From positions 124,001 to 188,000 of the forward strand of contig JAVEQK010000002.1 of NCBI GenBank assembly GCA_034007705.1: DNA of 64,000 nucleotides, written 5' to 3'. A model generated the notes under the pieces. That model was not told where the DNA came from. It searched no databases and saw only the letters and a list, made by a program, of their open reading frames with translations. Source of the DNA: UBA10518 sp022837185 (GTDB lineage Bacteria > Desulfobacterota > Desulfobulbia > Desulfobulbales > Desulfobulbaceae). Of the stretch, positions 32,517 to 41,405 are shown piece by piece. A program made the translations under genes and the position numbers. Numbering within the stretch: the stretch's first letter is position 1; each line of letters opens with the position of its first letter.

Positions 32517-34748
32517 CTAGCCGGGCAGATCTATGACGATCCTGACAAGGTTTTCGTTTTCCTTGCCGACTTCGATCAGTCCGCCGTGCTTATGCACAAT
32601 GACCTTGCTCATGGGCAGGTCCATGAGCTCCTCGCTGGTTCCGCCGCCGGCGAAAGGATAGGCCACCGCAAAGGGATAGAAAAAGTTCTCGATCTCTTCA
32701 TTGGAGATGTGCGGGACCCTGTAGGCCAAAGTCAGCCGGGCATACCGTCCTTTCTGTGCGGTGCCGATCCTGATTTCTCCTTTCCGGCCCATGCGGTGCA
32801 GGCCGTTTTCAATAAGGTTGAAGAGCATTTTGGCAAAGAGGTCCCGATCGATCCTGACCGGTCTGACTGAACCGTCCAGTGATTTCCGCACGGTAAAATC
32901 CCAGCCGCTGAATTCCGTTTCGACTCTATCGATCACGCCGGCAACAATCATGTTCAAGTCGGCGGGCACCAGGTTGATCTCCTGGGGACCGATATAGGCC
33001 AGCATCATTTTCAGAATCTTCTCCAGCTTTTCAACCTGCTCGACGATGATTTCGCTCTTCTGGCTGCGCGGATCCCCTTCGTCGAACGATCTGCCCAACA
33101 GGCGGGTCAGCCCGCCTATGGAGGTCAGGGGATTGCGGAGCTCATGGGCCAGGCAGGATGAAATCTGCCCCAGGGTTTTCAGCTCTTCGGCCTGCAGGAT
33201 CTTGCCCTGCAGTTCCCTGGTGGCTGTCACGTCGATGACAATGCCGTCCAGGCCGACAAAAGCTCCCGCATCATCAAAGACCGCCACGGCGTGGTCCTGG
33301 CAATAGACGGTATGCCCGTCCCGGTGCACCATCCGGTACTCGGCGCTGAAATCCCTGGCTCCGCGCAGACATTGCTCCAGCCTTGCGGTCACCTGCTCCC
33401 TGTCCTCGGCATGGATGTGGCCGGCCCAGATATCATGGCTGCCGTTCAGCATTTCCGCGGGCATGCCGATCATTTTCTCCGCCGCACAGTTCAGCAGCAC
33501 CATGGTTCCTTCCGGCGAGATCATGTAGACGATCAGGGGGACATGCTCCACCAGGGTCCGGTAGGTCTGCTCGGTTTCCCGGAGGTTCCTGGTGCGCTCC
33601 TCCACCATTTCCTCCAGGTTTTCGGCATAGTCCCTGAGCCGTTCCCTGGAAGCCTCCAGGGAAACAAGCATCCGATTGATGGCCGCGGCCATCAGGCCCA
33701 GTTCATCCCTGCTTTGCAGGGGGATGCCGGTATTGCGCTCACCCCGGGCAATCTGTTCCGCCGACGCCACTACCCGTTCAATACGACGGGTAAAGAGGAG
33801 GGTTATGCAATAGATAAAGGCAACGGATAAGCCGAACCCGGTAAGACCGATGGCGGCAGCCACCGCGGCGTATTTTTTGAGCAGGGCCAGAGTGGGGCCT
33901 CGATCCGCACAGATTTCGACAACGGCGATGATCCGGGAGGAAAAATCGGTCAACGGGCCGGTGAGAACGGCAACCTCACGGCCGTTATACCTGGTTGTCC
34001 GCAGGACCAGTTCCCCCTGCAGATAACTGCGGTTGAACTGATCCGGCGGGAGCGGAGCCGGACTGCCGGCGGCGGCGAAGATTGCCGGCTTCTTCTCCTC
34101 CGGCCCCGCGGCAAGGTGGACGGCGACTTCAGATCCGTAATTCTCCTTGAACTGCCGCAGAAATGATTCGCCCATGGACAGGCCGACTTCGACCGTGCCG
34201 GCCAGCTCGTTCCGGGAAAAAACGGGAGCCACGCCGCGGATGCTCAGGCCGAACACGCCCGCTTCAATGCCGCTGACGCTTTTGCCGGTTTGCACCGCCT
34301 GGACAATGGTCGGCCTAAACGATGCCATTTCATCTCCGTACCGTTCCGGGGCGTGGAGGCGCAGAAACGAGGTTGCCGGAGGAACATGGAAGTGGAACTG
34401 CTCCGCGCCATAGAGTTCCTTCAGGACCGGGTAGCCGGGCTCCATCAGGCTGAGGAGCCGCTGCCGGTCCCGGGCCGCCAGGGCTTCGGCGACATCGGGA
34501 TTCTGGGCCGTGAGGTGGGCCAGGCTCATGGCCATATTCTTTTTCAGTTCGATATCGTTGAGGAAAATCCGGTACTGATGGCGGAGCTGCTTTTCTTCGT
34601 TGACATGAATCAAGGAATTTTCAAAACGGTAGGAAACGATAAACAGGGAAATCGCCCCGGCCAGGGCAAGAAACAGAAAGGGGATGAGCAGTTTCCACCT
34701 GAGACTGAGATCGTGCAGCCAGCGATTGATCAATGCAATGCCTGTCAC
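32517..34748 (-). CDS. PAS-containing sensor histidine kinase with a degenerate ATP-binding G1 box
   Basis: A 743-residue membrane kinase. TM1 is near residues 19-41, then a large periplasmic Cache-like domain of about 240 residues, TM2 near 292-318, HAMP, coiled coil, a PAS domain (TYRTLVEHVPLIVYMISPEG), H-box (LAHELRNPLTSIGG) and an ATPase region. The ATPase N box is present (NLIENGLHRM), but the G1 box DxGxG is replaced by AYRVPHIS, and the C-terminal part ends MSKVIVHKHGGLIEVGKE. ATP binding may therefore be altered. It starts at GTG 34748 and lies downstream of the pst operon with its own candidate promoter. No partner regulator is adjacent. Confidence 0.82.
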   Translation of the reverse strand: MTGIALINRWLHDLSLRWKLLIPFLFLALAGAISLFIVSYRFENSLIHVNEEKQLRHQYRIFLNDIELKKNMAMSLAHLTAQNPDVAEALAARDRQRLLSLMEPGYPVLKELYGAEQFHFHVPPATSFLRLHAPERYGDEMASFRPTIVQAVQTGKSVSGIEAGVFGLSIRGVAPVFSRNELAGTVEVGLSMGESFLRQFKENYGSEVAVHLAAGPEEKKPAIFAAAGSPAPLPPDQFNRSYLQGELVLRTTRYNGREVAVLTGPLTDFSSRIIAVVEICADRGPTLALLKKYAAVAAAIGLTGFGLSVAFIYCITLLFTRRIERVVASAEQIARGERNTGIPLQSRDELGLMAAAINRMLVSLEASRERLRDYAENLEEMVEERTRNLRETEQTYRTLVEHVPLIVYMISPEGTMVLLNCAAEKMIGMPAEMLNGSHDIWAGHIHAEDREQVTARLEQCLRGARDFSAEYRMVHRDGHTVYCQDHAVAVFDDAGAFVGLDGIVIDVTATRELQGKILQAEELKTLGQISSCLAHELRNPLTSIGGLTRLLGRSFDEGDPRSQKSEIIVEQVEKLEKILKMMLAYIGPQEINLVPADLNMIVAGVIDRVETEFSGWDFTVRKSLDGSVRPVRIDRDLFAKMLFNLIENGLHRMGRKGEIRIGTAQKGRYARLTLAYRVPHISNEEIENFFYPFAVAYPFAGGGTSEELMDLPMSKVIVHKHGGLIEVGKENENLVRIVIDLPG

Positions 34749-34831
34749 GGACGGATACGATGATTCAATTTGTCCCTGCCGATGGGAGTTCCCTGAAAAA
34801 AGACAGAACGGATTTGCCGGATTCTTTTATA

Positions 34832-34861
34832 ACTATATCCTACTGATATACCCAAATACAA
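34832..34861 (-). promoter_or_regulatory. Candidate sigma70 promoter for the PAS kinase gene
   Basis: On the minus strand TTGTAT (34861-34856) and TATAGT (34837-34832) are spaced 18 bp in the AT-rich 217-nt gap between the HAD gene and the kinase gene, about 85 nt before the kinase start. Confidence 0.4.
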
Positions 34862-34965
34862 GGCCCTTCTCCACTTCGTGGACCATTGCCTCCGTTTCGG
34901 CGTACGGTGGGAAAACAATGGCGGCGGACAGGACCACAGCCCCGCGAAAAAGGGAATAATCTGTC

Positions 34966-35436
34966 TCAGCAGCGCAGGGTGGCGGTAAGGCGCCGTGGAT
35001 GGAGAAGAAGGCCGAGAGCGGTAATGATGTCGGAGATGACGATATCCGCAGCCAGCAGGGCCTGCGAGGCCGCCCCCTCCCCTTGCAGGACGGCGATGCC
35101 CAGCGCCGCTTCCCTGAGCATGAGGCGGTCGTTGCGGCCGTTGCCAATGCAGACCGAAGAAGGACAGCCCAACCGCCGGACGTAAACCGCCTTCCCTTCC
35201 GCCTCGCTGCCCGGGGGCAGCACATGGACCGTGAAGGGAGAGGAGGAAAAGGCCCGGTGGACGCTGCCGAAGGTGTCGGCGGTGATGATATGGACGTGGA
35301 GATGTTCCGCCAGGCTGTCCAGCTGATCGGCAACCCCGCTTATCAGCCGGCCGTCAAAGGCAAGGGTGCCGTTGTAGTCAAGGACAAGGTGGGTCAGCCG
35401 CAGGGAGCCGAAATTCGGGATGTCGACCTCAATCAT
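34966..35436 (-). CDS. HAD-family hydrolase resembling the P-domain of P-type ATPases
   Basis: A soluble 156-residue HAD-like protein. LVLDYNGTLAFDG (motif I; Asp near residue 19) has the form of the small phosphatases related to P-type ATPase phosphorylation domains; TADTFG is motif II and CIGNGRNDRLMLREAALGIAV is motif IV (the GNGxND acidic pair). No membrane segments or nucleotide-binding domain are present. Its start overlaps pstB by 8 nt, so it is the fifth gene of the pst operon. Its substrate is unknown; a link with phosphate supply is inferred from position only. Confidence 0.8.
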   Translation of the reverse strand: MIEVDIPNFGSLRLTHLVLDYNGTLAFDGRLISGVADQLDSLAEHLHVHIITADTFGSVHRAFSSSPFTVHVLPPGSEAEGKAVYVRRLGCPSSVCIGNGRNDRLMLREAALGIAVLQGEGAASQALLAADIVISDIITALGLLLHPRRLTATLRC

Positions 35437-36142
35437 ACTCCACCTTCCTGACCAGGCGGCCGTTGTTCAGTTCGACAACGGAGTCGGCAATGCGGCTGAC
35501 CTGGTCGAGATAATGGGAAACCAGGAGAATCGTGCAGCTTTGTTTCAGCTCCAGCAGCAGCTGTTCGATGCCTTTCGCCGCCGCATGGTCCAGGGCGGAG
35601 GTCGGTTCGTCGAGCAGCAGCACCTCGGGCCGAAGAATCAGGGCCCTGGCCATGCAGAGCCGCTGCTGCTGCCCGCCCGACAGATCAAGGGCCGATGCAT
35701 GGAGCCGATCGTGCACTTCATCCCACAACCGCACCTTCCGCAAACATTCCTCCACCCGGGAACGGACGTTTTCCTTGGCCACGCCGCCCTTGAGCTGCAG
35801 AGGGAAGGCGACATTTTTGTAGATGCTCATGGGCAGCGGATTGGGCACCTGGAAGACCATGCCGACCTGCCGGCGCAGCAGGGTAACCGGATAATTTCGG
35901 CCGTAGATGTCTTGATAACGGCCGTTGAAGTGCATCTCCACCGCTCCCTGCAGGGCGCAGCGGGGGATCGCCTCCCAGAGCCGGTTGAGGATCAGCAGAA
36001 AGGTCGACTTGCCCGAGCCGGAGGGGCCGACGATGGCGGTAATTTCCCCCTCCGCGAAATCCATCGAGCTGTTGCGCAGAATGGTCCGGCCATTATAGGC
36101 AAAGCAGAGATTTTCCGTTCTGATCTTGACCGTTTTATCCAT
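35429..36142 (-). CDS. pstB: Phosphate ABC transporter ATP-binding protein
   Basis: The ATPase of the Pst high-affinity phosphate importer, 237 residues. Walker A GPSGSGKST, Q-loop MVFQVPNPLPMSIYKNVAFP (the NPxPMSIYxNVAFP segment is PstB-specific), signature LSGGQQQRLCMARAL, Walker B LLLDEPTSALD and switch VSHYLDQ are all visible. The switch residue context HYLDQVSRIAD differs slightly from the usual THNMQQA. The ATG at 36142 gives the family start (KTVKIRTENLCFAY); the longer reading enters the pstA gene. Confidence 0.92.
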   Translation of the reverse strand: MDKTVKIRTENLCFAYNGRTILRNSSMDFAEGEITAIVGPSGSGKSTFLLILNRLWEAIPRCALQGAVEMHFNGRYQDIYGRNYPVTLLRRQVGMVFQVPNPLPMSIYKNVAFPLQLKGGVAKENVRSRVEECLRKVRLWDEVHDRLHASALDLSGGQQQRLCMARALILRPEVLLLDEPTSALDHAAAKGIEQLLLELKQSCTILLVSHYLDQVSRIADSVVELNNGRLVRKVEYD

Positions 36143-36150
36143 CACTACGG

Positions 36151-37041
36151 CTATGCTCGGTACAATGCGTAATAGGAGATTCGTTTCCGGATGGCAAAGG
36201 CCAGCAGGAAGAGAACAAGACAGATGCAAAGCAGAATGATCGCCGCTCCGTAGCCGGTCGCCAGCTCCTCGCTGTCCGTATACTGGGCTGATATGTAGTA
36301 GATGTAAAATGGCAGAGCTTCATAGTGCGACAGCAGGGAACGGGGGACCCCGGTGGAGGCGACGACGCCGGTGAGCATGATCACCGCCGTATCTTCCGCG
36401 CAGCGCCCGATGGCCAGAATGATGCCGCTGACAATCCCGGTCAGCGATTGGGGCACCAGGACCCGCACGATATTCTGCAGCCTGGTCGCCCCGAGGGAGA
36501 GCGCCGTCATCCGGGCTGATAGCGGGAGCCCTTCCAGCGCCATCTGCGTGGTGCGGGTAATATAGGGCAGGACCAGAAAGGCCAGGGCGAGGCTGGAGAT
36601 CAGCAGGCAGGGATGGATGGCGCCGGAAAATTTGCGGTTGAGAAAAACGGCCGCGGCAAAGCCGAAAAGGCCGACGACGATGGAAGGCAGGCCGGCCATG
36701 ATGTCGAAAAAAAGGTTCAGGACCGCTTTGATCTTGGGACCGGCATACTCCGCCAGATAGATCCCTGCCGCCATCCCTGCGGGCACAGCCCAGCAGACGG
36801 CCAGCACAACCAGGGACAGGGTGCCGATCATGGCGGGAAACAGCCCGTTGAATACGTTGCGCTTCATGAGCAGGGCATCCAGCGGCGGGGTGGCGCCGAA
36901 GATGAGGGAAAGGCCGAGGCTGCTCCAGCCGTGCACAAACAGATAGCCGATCACCGTCAGGACGGCACCGAGGAGGATAATGCCGCAGAGCCGGGAAAAA
37001 TGCACCACCACCTGTTCCAGTACGCGCCTCACCTCGCCCAC
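36151..37041 (-). CDS. pstA: Phosphate ABC transporter permease PstA
   Basis: An inner-membrane permease of 296 residues with six hydrophobic segments. PstA-type features are the GTLSLVVLAVCWAVPAGMAAGIYLAEYAG segment, DIMAGLPSIVVGLFG, and the coupling loop LSLGATRLQNIVRVLVPQSLTGIVSGIILAIGR near residue 190. It starts at GTG 37041, overlapping pstC by 13 nt, and ends 8 nt before pstB. Confidence 0.92.
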   Translation of the reverse strand: MGEVRRVLEQVVVHFSRLCGIILLGAVLTVIGYLFVHGWSSLGLSLIFGATPPLDALLMKRNVFNGLFPAMIGTLSLVVLAVCWAVPAGMAAGIYLAEYAGPKIKAVLNLFFDIMAGLPSIVVGLFGFAAAVFLNRKFSGAIHPCLLISSLALAFLVLPYITRTTQMALEGLPLSARMTALSLGATRLQNIVRVLVPQSLTGIVSGIILAIGRCAEDTAVIMLTGVVASTGVPRSLLSHYEALPFYIYYISAQYTDSEELATGYGAAIILLCICLVLFLLAFAIRKRISYYALYRA

Positions 37042-37892
37042 CGCTTCCTTTTGCAGCCAAGCAGGCGGACAGCCATGACCAGCAGGGTGGTGAGGAGGTA
37101 GAGGAACATGCCGCAGGCGAAAATCGCCTTGAATTCCAAGCTTTCGAAATCAGCGGCAAAAACCAGGGCGATGTGCGCGGTCAGGGTCCTGGCGGAATCC
37201 AGGATCGAGCCCGGCGCCTGGACGGCATTGCCCGCTATCATCAGGGCAATCAGGGTATCACCAAGCGCCCGGCCGATTGCCAGGGTGAATCCGATAAGAA
37301 TCCCCGGCCATGAATGAGGCAGGGTGACATGCAGAAACCGCTGCATCTCGGTGCCGCCGACGGCCAGGACAGCCGTCCCGTAGGAAACCGGCACCCGCTC
37401 AAAGCTGTCGCAGAAGAACAGGATCATGGTGGGCGAAACCAGCAGGGTCAGCATCAGCGATGCGGTGAGCACGCACATGCCGGAACCGGCGGCAAAGAAT
37501 TCCCGCACCAGGGGGACCAGCAGGAAAATGCCGACAAAACCGTAAATGACCGTGGGGATGCCGGTCATCATCTCAACGGCCTTGCGCAGCAGTCGGCTGG
37601 TCCACCCTTTGCTGGTAACGCTGATCAGGATAGCACAGCCCAGGCTCAGCGGAAAGGCAAAGACCATGCTGAGCAGGGAAATTGCCAGGGTTCCGGCGAT
37701 CATCGGATGAATGCCGAAATGACCGAGATGCGGCGCCCACGGCTGGATCAGGATGGAAAAAAAGCGGCCTTCCGCAAACAGCGGAAGGCCGAGCGTCAAC
37801 ATGAAACCGAAAAGAGCGAGAGTCAGAAAGGCGCTGAAAAATGCCGAGCAGAAAAAGAGAATTTCAACGCCTTTTTCGGTCGTTCGGCTCAT
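37029..37892 (-). CDS. pstC: Phosphate ABC transporter permease PstC
   Basis: The second inner-membrane permease half, 287 residues, six hydrophobic segments. Characteristic regions are IAGTLAISLLSMVFAFPLSLGCAI, VEMMTGIPTVIYGFVGIFLLVPLVR, and the coupling loop AVGGTEMQRFLHVTLPHSWPGILIGFTLAIGRALGDTL near residue 190. Its start overlaps the pstS stop by 4 nt (ATGA), so translation is coupled. Confidence 0.93.
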   Translation of the reverse strand: MSRTTEKGVEILFFCSAFFSAFLTLALFGFMLTLGLPLFAEGRFFSILIQPWAPHLGHFGIHPMIAGTLAISLLSMVFAFPLSLGCAILISVTSKGWTSRLLRKAVEMMTGIPTVIYGFVGIFLLVPLVREFFAAGSGMCVLTASLMLTLLVSPTMILFFCDSFERVPVSYGTAVLAVGGTEMQRFLHVTLPHSWPGILIGFTLAIGRALGDTLIALMIAGNAVQAPGSILDSARTLTAHIALVFAADFESLEFKAIFACGMFLYLLTTLLVMAVRLLGCKRKRWAR

Positions 37893-38719
37893 TGTACCGG
37901 AATAAAGCCCTTCTCCGCTATGATCTGCTGCCCTTCTTCGGTAAACAGATAATCAATGAATTTTTTCACCAGACCGGCGGGCTCTCCCCTGGTGTTGCTG
38001 TACAGCCCGCGGGCAATGGGATATTTTCCCTCTTTGACGGTTTGCATGGACGGCTCGATGCCGTTGAACGCCACAGGGGCCACCGATTCGTCAATGTGCC
38101 CCACCGACACATAGCCGATGCCGTAGGGATCCTGGGAGATCGCCCCCTTCATCGCGCCGTTGGAGACGATGAAGTTGGCGGTGGGGGCAATGTCCCCCTT
38201 GTTGAGGGCCTTTTCCCAGAATACCTCCCGGGTGCCGCTGGCCTCGTCCCGGGTATAGAGGTTGATCCGCTGGTCTCCGCCGCCGACCTCTTTCCAGTTG
38301 GCAATCCTGCCGGCAAAAATCGCTATCAACTGATCCTGGCTGAGGGCGCGGACCGGATTGGCCGGGTTGACCACAATGGCGACCCCGTCGACGGCCCATT
38401 TGAACACCTGCAGGCCATGCTGGCTGATCTCATCGTCACTGAGGGCGCGCCCCGTATTGCCGATATCCACGAGCCCTTCCCCGGCCTGCTTGATGCCGAC
38501 GCCGGAACCGCCGCCGGCGATGCTGATCTGGATGTCCGGGTTCATGCCCATGATGCGGTCGGCGGCCTCCTTCATTACCGGGATATGGGCGGTTCCGCCG
38601 GCGATTTTGATTTCACCCTTTTCTCCCTTGAACGCATCGAGGGCCGAAGCAAAGGCGCCTGGCCCGAAGGCCAGGACCAGCAGGGCAACAGCACAAACAG
38701 CAACTGATTTTGTTTTCAT
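37889..38719 (-). CDS. pstS: Phosphate ABC transporter substrate-binding protein
   Basis: A periplasmic phosphate-binding protein of 276 residues, of the shorter PstS class. It has a signal peptide ending near residue 25 (ALLVLAFGPGAFASA), then KIAGGTAHIPVMKEA, SIAGGGSGVGIKQAGEGLVDIGNTGR (phosphate-contacting segment), YTRDEASGTREVFWEKAL and GYVSVGH. It is the first gene of pstSCAB-HAD. An AAGGAG-type box precedes it. phoU and phoB/phoR are not in the window. Confidence 0.93.
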   Translation of the reverse strand: MKTKSVAVCAVALLVLAFGPGAFASALDAFKGEKGEIKIAGGTAHIPVMKEAADRIMGMNPDIQISIAGGGSGVGIKQAGEGLVDIGNTGRALSDDEISQHGLQVFKWAVDGVAIVVNPANPVRALSQDQLIAIFAGRIANWKEVGGGDQRINLYTRDEASGTREVFWEKALNKGDIAPTANFIVSNGAMKGAISQDPYGIGYVSVGHIDESVAPVAFNGIEPSMQTVKEGKYPIARGLYSNTRGEPAGLVKKFIDYLFTEEGQQIIAEKGFIPVQ

Positions 38720-39302
38720 CTCATTTTTCTCCTTGAAAATTTTTCACAATCCCACGGAAAAATAGTACCAATCCGGCCCTTGCCGGTCATATTCGGGGCG
38801 CCACTGTCCGAACCCCAGGCCTCCGTGCATGACGGATTGAGGGATTCGGTAAGTTTTGCCGGACCCCCGGTCCTGCCCGCATGCCCAGTCGGAAAGGGTG
38901 AAGTTCCTTGTTGAAGAGGACAAGGAATGCCATGTGGGCCATAATACTATAGAAATTTTCTGTAGAGCAAACAGGAAATACCTATCGTTAATGTGGTCGC
39001 TATCAGGGCTGCCAATGTCAAGAAATTTATTGCCACAAGGTGGTTGCTGCAGTGACAGGCGCGCACTAGATATTTGAAAATACATTAAGATTATGAATCA
39101 GAGGATAATGCTATAAAGGAATTTCCTATTTGCAATATTGAATGTATCAATGGTAATGTCAGGGCCGGACAGCACCGATTTGCATTTGCATCTTGCGGAA
39201 TTACGTCCTCGGGTCTTTCAGTATGAGGAAGGGATGGAAGGGGACTGGTGCAGGCCATCGGCATGAACACCGTAAGGAAAAAACCATTGCGAGGAGAGAA
39301 AA
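38720..39302. other. 583-nt gap, partly AT-rich, without a supported gene
   Basis: The gap separates divergent pstS and the reductase gene. From about 38930 to 39180 the base composition is clearly more AT-rich than the flanks. Open frames of 113 aa (minus, 38744-39085) and 73 aa (plus, 38856-39077) overlap each other and I recognise neither; the plus-strand frame (KFLVEEDKECHVGHNTIEIF) looks more protein-like. I see no Pho-box repeat upstream of pstS. Confidence 0.4.
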
Positions 39303-40580
39303 ATGGGCGAAGTCTATCGGAAGATGTGGCGGGATCTTGGCTTGGATCTTGAAGCACATGACGCCCTGCTGGGCGCTCTGGGGAAAGCCTATCAGGATAT
39401 TTATCTCGCGCAGAAAGACCGGCCCCTGGGTTTGGGTTATTTTGATTTTGTCATGAGCGAGGTCCATGGCCTGCGGATCAGGGAATTGCTGGATGAGAAG
39501 GAGGCGGGGCGCAGGATAATCGGCTCCTACTGCGTCTTTGTCCCTGAGGAAATCGTCCTGGCGGCCAACGCCACCCTGGTGGGGCTCTGTTCAGGGGCCG
39601 ATTTCGCCACGGAAGAGGTGGAAAGGTACCTGCCCCGGAACACCTGCGCGCTGATCAAGTCCTCCTTCGGGTTCAAGCTCGGCAAGGTTTGTCCCTATCT
39701 TGAAAGCGCCGACATGATTGTCGGCGAGAACACCTGCGACGGCAAGAAAAAGGCCTATGAAACCCTGAATGACCTGGTGAGCAACCTCTATGTCATGGAC
39801 CTGCCCCAGGTCAAATCCGAAAACGGCAGGGTGCTTCTGAAGACGGAATACAACCGCTTCAGGAAGGCCGTTGAGGAGCTTACCGGGGTTACCGTCACCG
39901 CTGAATCGTTGAAGCAGGCAATCCGCACGGTCAATGCCAAGCGGGCGGCCATCCACCGGCTTTCATCGCTGCGCAAGGCCGACCCGGCCCCCATCTCAGG
40001 ACTGGATGCCCTGCTGGCCAACCAGGTTTTTTTCTACGACAATCCGGCTCGGTTTACCGAGTCCGTAGAGAAGATCTGTGATGAACTGGAGGGGAGGATC
40101 AAGGAGAAGAAAGGGGCTTTCCCGGCCGGAACCCCTCGTATTCTTGTTTCCGGCTGCCCTCAGGCGGTGCCCAACTGGAAACTTCCTTTTATCGTCGAAA
40201 CCTCGGGCGCGGTCATTGTCGGCGAGGAGTCCTGCGTGGGCGAACGCGGCACCCGCAACCTGACCGATGAATCCGGGGAGACAGTCGAACAGATGATGGA
40301 TGCCATCATTGACCGCTACTTTCAGGTGGACTGCGCCATTTTCACTCCCAATCCGGACCGACTGGAGCATATCCGGGAAATGGCGGCCGAATACCGGGCG
40401 GATGGTGTAATCCACTATGGACTGCAGTTCTGCCAGCCGTACCTGATGGAAGCCATACCCGTCGAAAAGTCGCTGGAGGGCTTGGATATTCCCTGCCTGC
40501 GGGTCGAAACCGACTACAGCATGGAGGATGTCGGCCAGTTGAAAACGCGGATCGAGGCCTTTATCGAGCAGCTTCGATAA
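39303..40580 (+). CDS. Double-cubane-cluster reductase (2-hydroxyacyl-CoA dehydratase D-subunit-like family)
   Basis: A 425-residue protein of the 2-hydroxyacyl-CoA dehydratase component family. The single-subunit form next to an activase is the double-cubane-cluster protein (DCCP) type, which reduces small molecules at low potential after ATP-driven electron input. Cysteines likely to bind clusters occur in GSYCVFVPEE, GLCSGADF, RNTCALIKSSFG, KVCPYLESAD, ENTCDGKKKAYE, SGCPQAVPNWK and EESCVGERG. The natural substrate is unknown. The start has a GAGGAGAG box. The activase gene follows after 20 nt. The locus continues into selenium genes on the same strand. Confidence 0.85.
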   Translation: MGEVYRKMWRDLGLDLEAHDALLGALGKAYQDIYLAQKDRPLGLGYFDFVMSEVHGLRIRELLDEKEAGRRIIGSYCVFVPEEIVLAANATLVGLCSGADFATEEVERYLPRNTCALIKSSFGFKLGKVCPYLESADMIVGENTCDGKKKAYETLNDLVSNLYVMDLPQVKSENGRVLLKTEYNRFRKAVEELTGVTVTAESLKQAIRTVNAKRAAIHRLSSLRKADPAPISGLDALLANQVFFYDNPARFTESVEKICDELEGRIKEKKGAFPAGTPRILVSGCPQAVPNWKLPFIVETSGAVIVGEESCVGERGTRNLTDESGETVEQMMDAIIDRYFQVDCAIFTPNPDRLEHIREMAAEYRADGVIHYGLQFCQPYLMEAIPVEKSLEGLDIPCLRVETDYSMEDVGQLKTRIEAFIEQLR

Positions 40581-40600
40581 GACAATGGAGTTCCGTCGAG

Positions 40601-41353
40601 ATGCAATTTGCCGGCATTGACATCGGCTCCCGCACCATTGAACTGGTGGTGGTCAATCAGGCGGGCGGAATTGTCCACAGCCTCCGGGCGGACACCGGCT
40701 TTGATCCCGTGGAGGAAGCCCGCAGGATGATCAACGGGGTGCGGTTTGACCGGATCATGGCCACCGGGTACGGCCGCAACCTGTTCGAGATTTCCTTCGA
40801 CGCTCCCACGGTCACGGAAATCAAGGCCCACGCCAGGGGAACGCGGACTTTCTTTCCCGAAGCCCGGACCGTGCTTGATATCGGCGGGCAGGATTCCAAG
40901 GTGATAGCGCTGTCAGCGAACGGCAGGGTGAAAAAGTTCGAGATGAACGATCGCTGCGCCGCCGGGACCGGCAAGTTTCTGGAGATCATGGCCAGGGCGC
41001 TGGGCTTTCGCATTGAAGACTTCGGCCGGAAAGCGCTGCTGGCGGAAAAAAGCCTCAACATATCGAGCATGTGCACTGTATTTGCCGAATCCGAGGTGAC
41101 CTCCCTCATAGCCCGGGGACAGAGCAGGATGGAAATAGCCCGAGGGCTGCATGTCAGCATTATCCGCCGCTTGGCCGGCATGATCAAACGGGTGTCGCCG
41201 GAGGGCGATATTGTTTTCAGCGGCGGGGTGGCCAACAATCCGTGCATGCGGACGCTGCTGGAAGAAAATCTGGGACGCCGCATCATCATTCCGGAGGATC
41301 CGCAGTCAATCGGCGCCCTGGGGGCAGCCTTGATGGCCGCGGAACTGCCTTGA
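40601..41353 (+). CDS. Acyl-CoA dehydratase activase (BadF/HgdC-type ATPase)
   Basis: A 250-residue actin-fold ATPase that injects electrons into the double-cubane reductase. Phosphate loops GIDIGSRTIELVVV and DIGGQDSKVI, the NDRCAAGTGKFLE motif and SSMCTVFAESEV are visible. The two cysteines of the latter motifs are expected to hold one [4Fe-4S] cluster between the subunits of a homodimer. GGVANNP and GALGAALMA complete the ATPase fold. It is 20 nt downstream of the reductase gene. Confidence 0.92.
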   Translation: MQFAGIDIGSRTIELVVVNQAGGIVHSLRADTGFDPVEEARRMINGVRFDRIMATGYGRNLFEISFDAPTVTEIKAHARGTRTFFPEARTVLDIGGQDSKVIALSANGRVKKFEMNDRCAAGTGKFLEIMARALGFRIEDFGRKALLAEKSLNISSMCTVFAESEVTSLIARGQSRMEIARGLHVSIIRRLAGMIKRVSPEGDIVFSGGVANNPCMRTLLEENLGRRIIIPEDPQSIGALGAALMAAELP

Positions 41354-41405
41354 GGAAAAGGAGACTCATTGAATGCGGCGCAGCGCATGACAAAGGGGAC
41401 CTGAA

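Noticed and set aside
38744..39085. Minus-strand 113-aa open frame in the pstS-reductase gap
   Set aside because: No start context, no recognisable domain, and it conflicts with an overlapping plus-strand frame of equal merit.
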